64,000 nucleotides of DNA from Kiritimatiellia bacterium (GCA_028718125.1 JAQUMN010000001.1:222346-286345), one strand, 5' to 3'. Positions 33,739-42,624 are shown, counted from the stretch's first letter. Notes: generated by a model not told the origin, from the letters alone. Numbers and translations are program-made.

Positions 33739-35423
33739 ATTTTATCCTGGCGTGGATATATAAATACCGCACGGTGCTCGGCGGCCTGCTGTTTACCGCC
33801 GCCGCCGGGGGTCTGGCCCACGCAGCCTGGTCGTCTTCCGGCTGGAATGTGGCGCAGGACGGCATGCTCCTGGCAACCAGCCGGCGCATTCTCGAAGGCC
33901 AGGTGCCGTATCGCGATTTCATCTGGAGCCAGATGCCGTTGGCGCTCTGGCTGCATGCGCCGTTGACGGCCTGGGCTGGCGACGCCCTGTTTTTGCAGGC
34001 TCGCGCGATAATCTGGTTTCAGCTTGCCGCACTGGCCTGGATTTGGGCCTGGATGGTAAACCGCGTATTGCGCCGTCCGCTCGGCGCGCTCGGGCTGCCG
34101 CTGATGGCCGTCATCGCCTTCGGCGGCGCGGGATATTCGTTCCTGCCGATCGAAAGCGACACGGTAAACGCGCTTTTTCTGAGCACGCTCGGCCTTGCCC
34201 TGCGGCTTGGCGCGCCTGCCGGTCCGTCCGGCTCTGCCAGGCGCTGGTTAGGCTACAGCCTCCTGGGCCTGGCCGCGCTGTGCAAACAGAGCTTCTGGAT
34301 ATTTCCGCCCGCGGTCGTTCTGGCGCTGGGCGACGGACGCCGTTTGAGCGCCTGGCTGGCCGCCGCCTGGCCCATGATGGGATTGATTCTGTACCTTTCC
34401 ATCGTGGGCGCGCTCTATGCCGCCTGGCAACAGGTATTTACCGGGACGCTGCCGCTCGTGTGGTATTGGAACGCGCTCATCGCATATTCAATGAACGGGC
34501 TTTACGCCTACCTGGCCATGCGCTGGATGGAAGGCGTTCCCCCGCTGAACGTGCCCGCCAAAGCCCGCTGGCTGCAGCGCCTCGCGGGCGCGGGCATGTG
34601 GGGCCTGACCGCCGTTCTGCTGGCGCGCCTGATCCTGTATACCGCGGCCGCCAAAACGGCCGCCATGCTGTTCTGGAGCTTGATCGGCGCCTGGAGTTAT
34701 TTTCTGCTCGAGCGCCGGCCGGCGGCGCGCGCCGACGTCTTGATCGGGTTCCTGGCCTGGTGGCTGGGGCTTGCGGCCTGCTCGTTCGACGACCAGCGCG
34801 TGCTGGTCTTGACGGCGGGGATTATGAGCCTTCCACTCCTCATCTGGATTTGGCGCATCGCGCCCAGGCGCTGGATACGGGTGGCGGGCGTAGCGGCGAC
34901 CGCCGCGGTCTGGCTGGCGCTGAGCCATTATGCCCAGGAAGTGCGGCCGGACCCCCTTGTTTCCAGGCGGTACCGCAGTCCGCCGACGCTCGACGCGCCA
35001 CGCGGCGAATGCGTCTATTCGCTGACCGGCGTATTGGCCGGGGGCGCCGGCTTGAATACCAGCAGCAACGTGTATGCCGTAATTCTTGATCTGCACGAAG
35101 CGGTCCGCCGCGCCGAACAAACCGGCCACGCGTATGCCATCCTGCCCGACATGCCCGGGCACTGGGCCCGCTCAACGGCGCTCAACCCCCTGCCGCTCGA
35201 CTGGGTCGCAAATCCGGAATTATCCGATTCCGCACTGCAAGAGCAGGTTGTCCGGGCCCTGGAGTCCCGGCGCGGACGCCTGGTGATTATCGTCCAGAAA
35301 TTCCAGGGCCGGGTGCTCTGGCGCGACGAGCGGCGGCAATACAACTGGCCGTTGCCGGTCGCCTACACGCGCAAGTATTTCAAGCGGATTGCGGAAACCC
35401 AGTATTTCGAACTTTACCAGTAG
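33735..35423 (+). CDS. Multi-pass membrane glycosyltransferase-like protein, copy 2
   Basis: About 562 residues from the ATG that overlaps the preceding stop codon. The topology matches copy 1, with a first-loop motif in the same place (NVAQDGMLLATSRRILEGQV). Its acidic pair is QD rather than DD, which may matter for catalysis. The C-terminal domain is clearly homologous to copy 1 (AYAILPDMPGHWARSTALNP, LVIIVQKFQG, ending TQYFELYQ against TTYFELYR). The two genes form a tandem duplication with coupled translation. Confidence 0.7.
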   Translation: MNFILAWIYKYRTVLGGLLFTAAAGGLAHAAWSSSGWNVAQDGMLLATSRRILEGQVPYRDFIWSQMPLALWLHAPLTAWAGDALFLQARAIIWFQLAALAWIWAWMVNRVLRRPLGALGLPLMAVIAFGGAGYSFLPIESDTVNALFLSTLGLALRLGAPAGPSGSARRWLGYSLLGLAALCKQSFWIFPPAVVLALGDGRRLSAWLAAAWPMMGLILYLSIVGALYAAWQQVFTGTLPLVWYWNALIAYSMNGLYAYLAMRWMEGVPPLNVPAKARWLQRLAGAGMWGLTAVLLARLILYTAAAKTAAMLFWSLIGAWSYFLLERRPAARADVLIGFLAWWLGLAACSFDDQRVLVLTAGIMSLPLLIWIWRIAPRRWIRVAGVAATAAVWLALSHYAQEVRPDPLVSRRYRSPPTLDAPRGECVYSLTGVLAGGAGLNTSSNVYAVILDLHEAVRRAEQTGHAYAILPDMPGHWARSTALNPLPLDWVANPELSDSALQEQVVRALESRRGRLVIIVQKFQGRVLWRDERRQYNWPLPVAYTRKYFKRIAETQYFELYQ

Positions 35424-35590
35424 CCGCGAGTCAACCCGGATCGCCTGCCCGGGCGCCAGACGCGCGCAAGGGATTGCAAGGCAGGATATAAAACGATAAG
35501 CAGGATGTAAAAGGCTTGCCAAGCGGGGACATTCGTACTATTAAGAAAGTTCTTGGCATAGAAACCGATAACCAAATCAAGGGTGGCATC

Positions 35591-36154
35591 ATGTATTCTG
35601 CATCGGATTTACGCAAGGGCCTGCGCGTTGAGATTGATGGTGTTCCGTTCGTCATTACCGACTTCAATTTTGTGAAGCCGGGCAAGGGCGCTTCCATTTA
35701 CAACTGCCGGCTGAAAAACATGATCACGGGCGCTACGCTGACCCGCAGTTACCGGTCCAATGACACGTTGAACGAGCCGAAGCTGGAAGAGCGCACCATG
35801 CGCTATTCCTACAAGGACGGCGACGAATATGTGTTCATTGACAAGAATTTCGAGCAGTTGACTGTCCGGGCGGAAGTGCTGGGCGATAATCGCTTCTTTC
35901 TCGTGGAAGAGATCGAAGTCACGATCCTGCTTCACAACGATGCGCCTATCGGCGTGGAACTGCCGACGTTCGTTGAAAAAACCATCGTCGAAACGGAGCC
36001 TGGCGCGCGCGGCAATACCGCCACCAATGTCCTGAAGCCGGCCAAGATCGAGGGCGGCTACGAAATCCAGGTGCCGCTCTTCATCAATCAGGGCGATGTA
36101 ATCCGCATTGATACCCGCACCGGAGGCTACAGCGACCGTGTGCGCACGGCCTAA
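35591..36154 (+). CDS. efp: Elongation factor P
   Basis: A 187-residue EF-P. The start at 35591 (MYSASDLRKGLRVEIDG) matches the family; a longer frame to 35516 adds 25 unrelated residues. The three beta-barrel domains are complete. The domain I loop reads VKPGKGAS, placing the modifiable Lys at position 32. EF-P relieves ribosome stalling at polyproline stretches. Many bacteria need the loop lysine modified with beta-lysine by EpmA, whose gene follows at 36340. EpmB is not in the window. The 167-base gap upstream has no clear promoter. Confidence 0.95.
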   Translation: MYSASDLRKGLRVEIDGVPFVITDFNFVKPGKGASIYNCRLKNMITGATLTRSYRSNDTLNEPKLEERTMRYSYKDGDEYVFIDKNFEQLTVRAEVLGDNRFFLVEEIEVTILLHNDAPIGVELPTFVEKTIVETEPGARGNTATNVLKPAKIEGGYEIQVPLFINQGDVIRIDTRTGGYSDRVRTA

Positions 36155-36224
36155 GGGCTGTTAAGCAGGAAGATGGTCTATTGGCAGAGGCCCGCCCAAA
36201 AGCGGGTGCCGTAGCCCGAAATGT

Positions 36225-36310
36225 TTAACCGCAAAGAACGCAGAGAACGCAAAATCGGAATATGTTCACACATGCCGCTGCTCTGTGTTCTCTGCGATCT
36301 TTGCGGTTAA
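36225..36310. repeat. Long inverted repeat of the AACCGCAAAG type
   Basis: The arms TTAACCGCAAAGAACGCAGA (from 36225) and TCTGCGATCTTTGCGGTTAA (ending 36310) are near-complementary, with a loop of roughly 35 bases. A further related piece (TTTGCGTCTTTGTGGTGAAA) follows to 36335. The repeat lies between efp and epmA and would form a strong hairpin in the transcript. Confidence 0.75.
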
Positions 36311-36339
36311 TTTGCTTTGCGTCTTTGTGGTGAAACATC

Positions 36340-37260
36340 GTGGCTCCCCATTCTCCATTATCCCGGTTTCAGCCGGTGCTGGCCCTGCGCTCCCGCATCC
36401 TGCGGGCCATTCGGCAATTTTTTGACGCGCGGGGATTTCTGGAAGTGGAAACGCCTGTCCGGATCGCCGCGCCCGCCCTGGAACTGCATATTGACGCCAT
36501 GCCCGCCGGAGACGCCTGGCTGCGCACTTCCCCGGAACTGCACATGAAGCGTCTGCTGGCCGCCGGCTGTGAACGCGTGTATCAGCTCGGCCCCTGTTTC
36601 CGGCAGGGCGAGCGCGGCGACAGGCATCATCCCGAATTTTCCCTGCTGGAGTGGTATCGCACGAGCGCCGATTACCTGGATATCCTGGCGGAGACCAAGG
36701 CCCTCATCGCGGCCGTGGCCGAAGCGGCGCTGGGCCGCACCTGGATAAAATATCGCCGGACCCACATCGAGCTGATGCCGGTCTGGGAAGTGCTGACCGT
36801 GGCCGGGGCGTTCAGGACATTTGCCGGCTGGAATCCGGTTGAATCTTTTGATGCCGACCGTTTCGATCTGGATATGGTCAACAAGGTGGAGCCGAATCTG
36901 CCGACCGCCTGCCCCGTGGTGCTGATGGATTATCCCGCGGCCGTGGCGGCGTTGGCGCGCCGCAAGCCGGAAGACCCGCGCGTGGCGGAACGCTGGGAAC
37001 TGTATATCGGCGGCATCGAAATCGCCAACGCGTTCAGCGAACTCACCGACCCGGCGGAACAGCGCGCGCGGTTCGAGGCCTGTGCCGCGGAACGCCGCGC
37101 CCTGGGCCGCCCCGTGTATCCGCTGGACGAGAATTTTCTGGCGGCCCTCGAATCCGGCCTGCCGAGCGCCTCCGGCATTGCGCTCGGCGTGGACCGGCTG
37201 GTCATGCTGTTGGCGGATGCCGCTTCCCTGGACGACGTGCTGCCGTTCCGGGATGCTTGA
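36340..37260 (+). CDS. epmA: EF-P--(R)-beta-lysine ligase (EpmA/PoxA/GenX)
   Basis: A 306-residue class II lysyl-tRNA-synthetase-like catalytic core without the N-terminal anticodon-binding domain, which is the hallmark of EpmA. Motif 2 appears as CFRQGERGDRHHPEFSLLEW and motif 3 as SGIALGVDRLVMLLADA. It attaches beta-lysine to the loop lysine of EF-P. The gene uses a GTG start at 36340. It lies 185 bases after efp on the same strand; an inverted repeat occupies the gap. The beta-lysine source (EpmB) must be elsewhere in the genome. Confidence 0.92.
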   Translation: MAPHSPLSRFQPVLALRSRILRAIRQFFDARGFLEVETPVRIAAPALELHIDAMPAGDAWLRTSPELHMKRLLAAGCERVYQLGPCFRQGERGDRHHPEFSLLEWYRTSADYLDILAETKALIAAVAEAALGRTWIKYRRTHIELMPVWEVLTVAGAFRTFAGWNPVESFDADRFDLDMVNKVEPNLPTACPVVLMDYPAAVAALARRKPEDPRVAERWELYIGGIEIANAFSELTDPAEQRARFEACAAERRALGRPVYPLDENFLAALESGLPSASGIALGVDRLVMLLADAASLDDVLPFRDA

Positions 37261-37278
37261 TGGTTGGAATATCGACCC

Positions 37279-37337
37279 GCGGTTCTATCGAACCGCAACT
37301 ACACCTGTATCCGTTGTAGCGGCCGTTCGAGAGAACG
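37279..37337. other. Two intergenic hairpins after epmA
   Basis: Two perfect stems are visible: GCGGTTC-TATC-GAACCGC (37279-37296) and CGTTC-GAGA-GAACG (37324-37337). They lie in the 151-base gap between convergent genes (epmA and the PHP gene). They could act as a terminator or be part of a dispersed repeat. No T-run follows either stem, so an intrinsic terminator is not assured. Confidence 0.35.
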
Positions 37338-37411
37338 ACGCCGTTGCGGCGGAGCGTCTAATTGTATCAGCCGTGGCTATCGGGAAATCAAATCCATACC
37401 GGCGTTATGCA

Positions 37412-38287
37412 CTAAAAGTAAATCGGGTTGCTCCACGCCCTTTTTCCCGTGGCGCTGACTAATTCGATCCGGACGTAGCTTATGCCCTGCGGCGCATTCC
37501 AGGCAGCGATGGTCAGGTTGTCGATGCCCGCCGAAAGACTGCATCCTCTGTAACGATTGGTGATAAAGTTAATGCGCATAACCGGCAAACAGGCGACTTT
37601 TATTTCCCGGCCGCGAACGGCGATGGCTTTGAATGCCGGGCCCTGCGAGGAATAAAAACGCCCGCTGCGGATAGCCGCCATGATTGCCGCCGGGGTGCGG
37701 TTCCGGGCCTTGACCATGATCCAGCCGCCGGCGATATGCGCGGCATTATGCGTGTCGTCAGCGGCGAAACCGAGGACATGTTGCCCGGCGTCCAGCAAGT
37801 CGTCCCAATGCACGTTGGAATATCCTTTGGCGATCAACCGATCGCAGACAGTATTATAGACTTCCATGCCCGGGCAAGCCAGACCGCCAGGATAAACACA
37901 CTTGTCGCTTGGAGTGCCGCACCAGTAAGGATGCGCGTGAACGATAAATACGCCTTCGCGCCGGGCTCGCGCCAGTACCTGCGCGGGCGAGCGACATGAG
38001 CCCCTGGCCCATTCTTTCTTAAGTCCCAGGCAGACGAAATGATAAGCATAGCCTTTAAAAGAGAAGCCGATCTCCTCGGCCGGAATCATAAGCGGTTTCC
38101 TGATTGATTTGGCGGGCACGGTGCGTTTTTCATGGTCGGTGAGAAACACAAAATCGTAACCATGGCTTTCGTATTCCGCCGCGATCTCCCCAGTCGTGAA
38201 TTTCCCGTCGGAATTGGTGGTATGGGTGTGAGTATTGCCTTTGAGCCAGATGCCCTTGTCTTTCCACATGGTGTCGTTAGTTTTCAT
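37412..38287 (-). CDS. PHP-domain metal-dependent phosphoesterase
   Basis: About 291 residues from the start at 38287, which has AAAGGAAAT upstream; a longer frame to 38410 runs into repeat sequence. The PHP metal motifs are clear: KGNTHTHTTNSDG near the N-terminus, FVFLTDHEKRT, the acidic PAEEIGF and the later FIVHAHPYWCG. Stand-alone PHP proteins are trinuclear-metal phosphoesterases of varied substrate. The C-terminal ~90 residues form a beta-rich extension (YRGCSLSAGIDNLTIAAWNA). The gene is isolated and opposes its plus-strand neighbours. Confidence 0.85.
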   Translation of the reverse strand: MKTNDTMWKDKGIWLKGNTHTHTTNSDGKFTTGEIAAEYESHGYDFVFLTDHEKRTVPAKSIRKPLMIPAEEIGFSFKGYAYHFVCLGLKKEWARGSCRSPAQVLARARREGVFIVHAHPYWCGTPSDKCVYPGGLACPGMEVYNTVCDRLIAKGYSNVHWDDLLDAGQHVLGFAADDTHNAAHIAGGWIMVKARNRTPAAIMAAIRSGRFYSSQGPAFKAIAVRGREIKVACLPVMRINFITNRYRGCSLSAGIDNLTIAAWNAPQGISYVRIELVSATGKRAWSNPIYF

Positions 38288-38680
38288 GATTTCCTTTCGT
38301 TCATATGAGTCAACAATATTTGTCATACATTTGCAAAGGTTAATTACAGGAGGGGTGGGAAAGGTCGGGTACATCGTGACCCCCTCTGACCGAGCTAAGG
38401 GTTGCGTCAAGAACGGTCTCGCGGGAGCTCCCTCCTTCGTCCGGCAACTGCCGGACTATGGCGGGCAGGCTGCCCCTCCATGAATGCCAATTTTTTCGCG
38501 ATATTGGAGGGCGGAGCGCCTGCGACGCCGTGGTTTCGGCATGGATGGCGCAGGCATATGGTCATCCCATCGGCCGGCGCATTCTCGCTGGACGGCGCAT
38601 GGCCATTCCGGTAGATTTAACCGGCAATTGGAAATCAGAAACCGGACTTCATTTGTAACCCAATCATCATACATCAATTC
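38288..38680. other. Intergenic region of 393 bases between the PHP gene and purD
   Basis: The region is mostly filled by a reversed, interrupted family A repeat (38398-38554). The remaining 38555-38680 has no gene, and no clear promoter for purD could be identified. Open frames here translate the repeat. Confidence 0.5.
38398..38554 (-). repeat. Nested palindromic repeat family A, copy 4 (reversed, interrupted)
   Basis: The order is reversed relative to copies 1-3: GGTTGCGTCAAGAACGGTCT at the left and GGCATGGATGGCGCAG at the right. The inner stem is split by ~43 extra bases (about 38431-38473) that contain a perfect hairpin GTCCGGCA-ACT-TGCCGGAC-like core (38440-38457). A second small repeat has therefore inserted into the palindrome. 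Confidence 0.8.
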
Positions 38681-39961
38681 ATGAAAATTCTGATTGTTGG
38701 CGGCGGCGGGCGCGAACACGCCCTGGCCTGGAAACTTGCGCGCGACCGACAGCGCCCGACCCTGTTCTGCGCGCCCGGCAATGCCGGCACGGTGGAACTG
38801 GGCACTAATCTGGCCATCGCCGCGGCGGATATTGACGGCCTGCTGAATTGGGCTCGCCGGGAGAAGCCGGACCTGACGGTAATCGGCCCCGAAGATCCCC
38901 TGTACGCCGGGCTTGTGGACCTGTTGCAGGCCGATGGGTTGCGAGCCTTCGGTCCCTGCCGTGCCGCCGCCCAACTGGAGGGCAGCAAACTTTTTGCCAA
39001 ATCCATTCTGCAAGCGGCTGGTGTTCCAACGGCGCGATATCGGTCGTTTTCCGAGCCGGAAGCGGCCATAGCCTATGTTCGCACAGCTCCATTGCCGTTG
39101 GTGATTAAGGCTGACGGACTCGCAGCCGGCAAAGGGGTGCTCGTCTGCCGGGAACGGCAGGAGGCCGAAAAAGCCGTGATAACCACTATGGTGCACCAGT
39201 CATTTGGCGCTGCAGGCCGTACAATTCTGGTTGAGGAATGCCTGGAAGGGGAAGAAGTATCCGTGCTGGCCCTGGTGGACGGATGCAAGGCCATACTGCT
39301 GCCGTCCGCCCAAGACCATAAACGGGCGCTGGATGGCGACCAGGGTTTGAACACGGGCGGCATGGGGGCCTATTCCCCCGCTCCGATGGAAACGCCGGCC
39401 TTCCGCAAAATGGTTCTGGACACGATTTTCAATCCGACGCTGAAGGAGCTGCGCCGGCGGAACATTACCTATCGGGGCGTGCTGTATGCGGGCCTGATGC
39501 TGACAGCCGCGGGTCCCAGGGTCCTGGAATTCAACTGCCGGTTTGGCGACCCGGAAACGCAGGCCATCCTGCCGCGGCTCAAAGGAGACTTGATTCCGGC
39601 CATGGAAGCCTGTATAGATGTAAATTTAATGCCGGAACATGCGGCCTGCCGGCCGGAGGCATGCGTGTGTGTGGTCATGACCGCCGGCGGATATCCCGGC
39701 GCCTATCGCAAGGGCGACGCCATCACCGGCCTGAAAGAAGCTGCCGCGCTGAGCGAGACTTTTGTTTTTCATGCGGGAACAAAGCTGGAGGGCGGGCAGA
39801 TTGTGACCTCCGGCGGGCGGGTGCTGGGAGTCACGGCGCTTGGCCGGACACTCTCCCAGACGGCAGAAAAAGCTTATCAGGCCGTGGAACGCATCACGTT
39901 CCAAGATGCCCATTATCGCCGCGACATCGCCGCCAAGGGAATCAAACGCAACCGCGGATGA
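38681..39961 (+). CDS. purD: Phosphoribosylamine--glycine ligase (GARS)
   Basis: A 426-residue ATP-grasp enzyme of full length for PurD. It opens MKILIVGGGGREHALAWKL and carries the conserved PLVIKADGLAAGKGVLVC and ILVEECLEGEEVSVLALVDG segments. Later it has DGDQGLNTGGMGAYSPAP and EFNCRFGDPETQ. It makes glycinamide ribonucleotide in purine synthesis. The next gene, purE, overlaps its stop codon by 4 bases, so the two steps are co-translated. Confidence 0.96.
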   Translation: MKILIVGGGGREHALAWKLARDRQRPTLFCAPGNAGTVELGTNLAIAAADIDGLLNWARREKPDLTVIGPEDPLYAGLVDLLQADGLRAFGPCRAAAQLEGSKLFAKSILQAAGVPTARYRSFSEPEAAIAYVRTAPLPLVIKADGLAAGKGVLVCRERQEAEKAVITTMVHQSFGAAGRTILVEECLEGEEVSVLALVDGCKAILLPSAQDHKRALDGDQGLNTGGMGAYSPAPMETPAFRKMVLDTIFNPTLKELRRRNITYRGVLYAGLMLTAAGPRVLEFNCRFGDPETQAILPRLKGDLIPAMEACIDVNLMPEHAACRPEACVCVVMTAGGYPGAYRKGDAITGLKEAAALSETFVFHAGTKLEGGQIVTSGGRVLGVTALGRTLSQTAEKAYQAVERITFQDAHYRRDIAAKGIKRNRG

Positions 39962-40500
39962 AGAATGCAATAATGAAAACCAAAAAATCCAAACCGCAAG
40001 TTGGCGTAGTCATGGGCAGTGATTCGGACTGGCCCCTGATGGAAGCCACGGTCAAAACCCTGGAGCGCTTTGGCGTGCGATCCGAGACGCGGGTAATTTC
40101 CGCCCATCGGACTCCGAAACTGGCGTCCGCCTATGCGGCAGGCGCATCCCGTCGCGGTCTGCAGGTTATCATCGCCGCGGCCGGCGGCGCTGCGCACCTG
40201 GCGGGCGTGCTGGCGGCGAACACCATCCTGCCGGTAATCGGCGTGCCCGTTAAGAGCGGCGCGCTCGACGGGCTGGATGCCTTGCTTGCGACAGTGCAGA
40301 TGCCATCCGGTATTCCCGTGGCCACCGTGGCGTTGGGTTCCGCCGGCGCGGTCAACGCCGCCATTCTGGCCATCCAGATCTTGGCCTTGCAGCGCCCGGA
40401 ATTGGCGGTTAAGCTGCAACAATACAAACTAGATTTGAAAACAAAAGTAAAAAAGGGCGACGCCCGGGTTAAATTTTATGCAGGGAGAATCCATGACTAA
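39958..40500 (+). CDS. purE: N5-carboxyaminoimidazole ribonucleotide mutase
   Basis: 180 residues from the ATG overlapping purD's stop; the next in-frame ATG at 39973 is also reasonable. The signature [20 protein letters not shown] is followed by the active-site SAHRTPK and [16 protein letters not shown], then [10 protein letters not shown]. It interconverts N5-CAIR and CAIR, or carboxylates AIR, in purine synthesis. No purK is seen next to it, and class I versus class II cannot be settled by eye. The S41-homologue gene starts inside its last codons. Confidence 0.94.
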   Translation: MKNAIMKTKKSKPQVGVVMGSDSDWPLMEATVKTLERFGVRSETRVISAHRTPKLASAYAAGASRRGLQVIIAAAGGAAHLAGVLAANTILPVIGVPVKSGALDGLDALLATVQMPSGIPVATVALGSAGAVNAAILAIQILALQRPELAVKLQQYKLDLKTKVKKGDARVKFYAGRIHD

Positions 40501-41794
40501 ATCCATTCTTGCTGCCGCGCTCCTGATGGTGTTCGTGTTGGGGGTCCACGCGGAACAGAAATCAACTGCAATAGACAAATCGGCCACGGCGGACAAAGCC
40601 ACGCCTGCGGCGCGGTCGGCCTCCGTGCGCGATATGATGAACGGTGTCTCCGAAATCGGCGCCATCCTGGAAGACCGTCGCGTGGTTTATGAAGCCGGGA
40701 CCCTGAAAAGCAATGTTTTAAATGCGGTCGTCGAGGCCATCGATCCGGAAGGCGGCGCCATCCTCACAAAGGAAGAGGCCGGTCGGCGGCAGGACGAGGA
40801 AAAAGGACTTTTTTATGGAATCGGATGCAAATTCCGGATCAAGGATAAATGGCCCCAGATCATGGAGGTCGTCAGCAATGGCCCTGCGGCGACGGCCGGC
40901 CTGTGCGCGACCAATATGATTGTTAAAATCGACGACCAAAATACGGAAGGCATGTCAATGGAAACGGTCGCCCGGCTTCTGCGCGGCGGCAAGGACCAGG
41001 CGCTGGCGCTTACGATCCGCGCCGACGAAAAAACCACGGAAACACGCGTGGTCAAACTGAAGCGTTTGGCCATCCAAACGCCGGTCACGGGCACGACGGA
41101 AACCTGGCCCCAGGGAATCGGCTATCTGAAGGTAAATGGCCTATACACGAATTCGGGCGCCGTTATTGTGGAGCAACTCAATGCCTGGCGGGGCACAAAT
41201 TGCTTCGGTGCGATCTTGGATATTCGCGGAGCTGACGGGATGGATCTGGAATCGGTCGTCGAAATCGGCAGTCTGTTTGCGCGTGCCGGCGACACGCTGT
41301 TCATCCTGCGGGATGGCCACAATACCGCCGTGGCCGTCTACCAGGCCAAGGCCGGCCGGCCGATGGATAAGCCGGTAATGGTGTTGGTTGACCAGGACAC
41401 CTCCGGCGCTGCCGAAGTCCTGGCCGGACTGCTGAGCGTCTGCAAGGGCGCCATGCTGATCGGCACGCCGACCTGCGGCGACGACCGGGTGCGCGAGGTC
41501 ATTCCGCTTTCCAACGACCGAGTGCTTTACATCGCTACGCAGCGGATCGAGTTGAACAAGGGCCCCGTCTATTACCAGAAAGGTGTCACGCCCCATGTGC
41601 GCGTGGCGCCCACGAATGCAGAGGCCATCCGGAAAAGCGATTTCATAGACGAAGAGCCCGACGTCTTCGCGGGTCTTTCCGAGCAGGAACGCCAGGATCG
41701 GGCCCTCATTAAGCGCGTTGATGGCGACGTGATCCTGCGGCGGGCCACGGACATTCTGCTTGGCCTCAAAGCGCTGGACTTTAAGGTGCGTTGA
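40493..41794 (+). CDS. S41 (C-terminal processing protease) homologue with degenerate active site
   Basis: About 433 residues from the ATG at 40493 behind GGGAGAAT. It has a signal peptide (ILAAALLMVFVLGVHA), an acidic/alanine linker, a PDZ domain (residues ~110-185) and an S41 core (residues ~195-385). In active members the nucleophile lies in SASASE and the base in TFGKG. Here the aligned stretches are TSGAAE (Gly305 where the Ser is expected) and TCGDD (Asp330 where the Lys is expected). It may be a non-catalytic, periplasmic PDZ scaffold. It overlaps purE and is followed with a 4-base overlap by the tRNA-modification gene. Confidence 0.75.
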   Translation: MTKSILAAALLMVFVLGVHAEQKSTAIDKSATADKATPAARSASVRDMMNGVSEIGAILEDRRVVYEAGTLKSNVLNAVVEAIDPEGGAILTKEEAGRRQDEEKGLFYGIGCKFRIKDKWPQIMEVVSNGPAATAGLCATNMIVKIDDQNTEGMSMETVARLLRGGKDQALALTIRADEKTTETRVVKLKRLAIQTPVTGTTETWPQGIGYLKVNGLYTNSGAVIVEQLNAWRGTNCFGAILDIRGADGMDLESVVEIGSLFARAGDTLFILRDGHNTAVAVYQAKAGRPMDKPVMVLVDQDTSGAAEVLAGLLSVCKGAMLIGTPTCGDDRVREVIPLSNDRVLYIATQRIELNKGPVYYQKGVTPHVRVAPTNAEAIRKSDFIDEEPDVFAGLSEQERQDRALIKRVDGDVILRRATDILLGLKALDFKVR

Positions 41795-42444
41795 AATCTC
41801 CCCGTATAATCTCATGGCCGGTCTCCGAGCGTCCTGATGCGCCCCGACCTCTTGGAGAGTCGGGACTGGGCGAGGTGGTTTCAACGTTGCGCCGTGGCGG
41901 CCTGGTTATTCTGCCCACCGATACCGTGTATGGCGTGGCCGCTGCCCCGGCTGCGCCCGGTGCCGAGGAGCGTCTTTTCCGGGCCAAGCGCCGGCCGGAT
42001 AACAAACCAATTGCCTTGCTGGCCGCCGATCGCTGTCAGGTGGAGGCTTGCCAGGGTGAACTGGGAGTATTCGGGCGCGCGCTGGCCGATCGTTACTGGC
42101 CCGGCGCGTTGACCATGGTGCTCAGGACCGGCAATTCTTGGGAAGGCTTTCGCGTTCCTGATCATCCGGTAATGCTGGCGATCCTCAAGGCGGTGAGAGG
42201 CGTGTTGCGCGTAACCAGCGCCAATATAAGTGGCGGGGCGCCGGCGCTGACGGCCGCCGCGGCCATTGCGGCGCTGGGCTCTGCGGTTGAACTGGCGGTG
42301 GATGCCGGTCCCGCACCCGGCGGCATGCCGAGCACGGTGATTAAAATCTGGCCGGGCCGATATGACGTTTTAAGGGAAGGCGCTGTTCCGAGCGCGGAGA
42401 TTGCCGGGATTGCGGCGTCTCTGTGCGAGAGGAATCCGGTTTAA
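41791..42444 (+). CDS. tsaC: L-threonylcarbamoyladenylate synthase (Sua5/YrdC/TsaC family)
   Basis: 217 residues from a TTG codon overlapping the preceding stop; later in-frame starts are possible. The YrdC fold is marked by GGLVILPTDTVYGVAA, the basic RAKRRPDNKPIALL loop and LRVTSANISGG. It uses threonine, bicarbonate and ATP to make threonylcarbamoyl-AMP for t6A37 of ANN-decoding tRNAs. The length suits the single-domain TsaC form. The genes that follow (phosphatase, rpiB, glyA) echo the order sua5-ywlE-rpiB-glyA known in Bacillus. Confidence 0.88.
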   Translation: MKSPRIISWPVSERPDAPRPLGESGLGEVVSTLRRGGLVILPTDTVYGVAAAPAAPGAEERLFRAKRRPDNKPIALLAADRCQVEACQGELGVFGRALADRYWPGALTMVLRTGNSWEGFRVPDHPVMLAILKAVRGVLRVTSANISGGAPALTAAAAIAALGSAVELAVDAGPAPGGMPSTVIKIWPGRYDVLREGAVPSAEIAGIAASLCERNPV

Positions 42445-42492
42445 GTCGCTCGGAGGTGGACCTAATTTAATGTTGAATTTCAAAGTTTGGAG

Positions 42493-42565
42493 TGGATTCC
42501 CGCTTTCGCGGGAATGACAGAATGGATGGACATTGTTTGTCATTCCCGACCTGATCGGGAATCCA
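42493..42565. repeat. Pair of ATTCCC/GGGAAT palindromes forming a composite inverted repeat
   Basis: ATTCCCGCTTTCGCGGGAAT (42496-42515) and a second palindrome, ATTCCCGAC-CTG-ATCGGGAAT (42542-42562), lie in opposite orientation, bounded by TGGATTCCC and GGGAATCCA. This type resembles the dRS3-like palindromes known from Neisseria and many other genomes. It fills part of the 180-base gap between tsaC and the phosphatase gene and extends that gene's frame upstream artificially. Confidence 0.75.
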
Positions 42566-42624
42566 GAATTTATAGTTGCCGCCTTTGGCCTAATTCAACA
42601 AATCAAAAAACGAGCCTCACCGCC

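Noticed and set aside
41796..41900. A downstream in-frame GTG (near 41875) as the start of tsaC
   Set aside because: It would remove residues just before the YrdC core; the TTG overlapping the preceding stop fits the tight operon better, although it is not certain.
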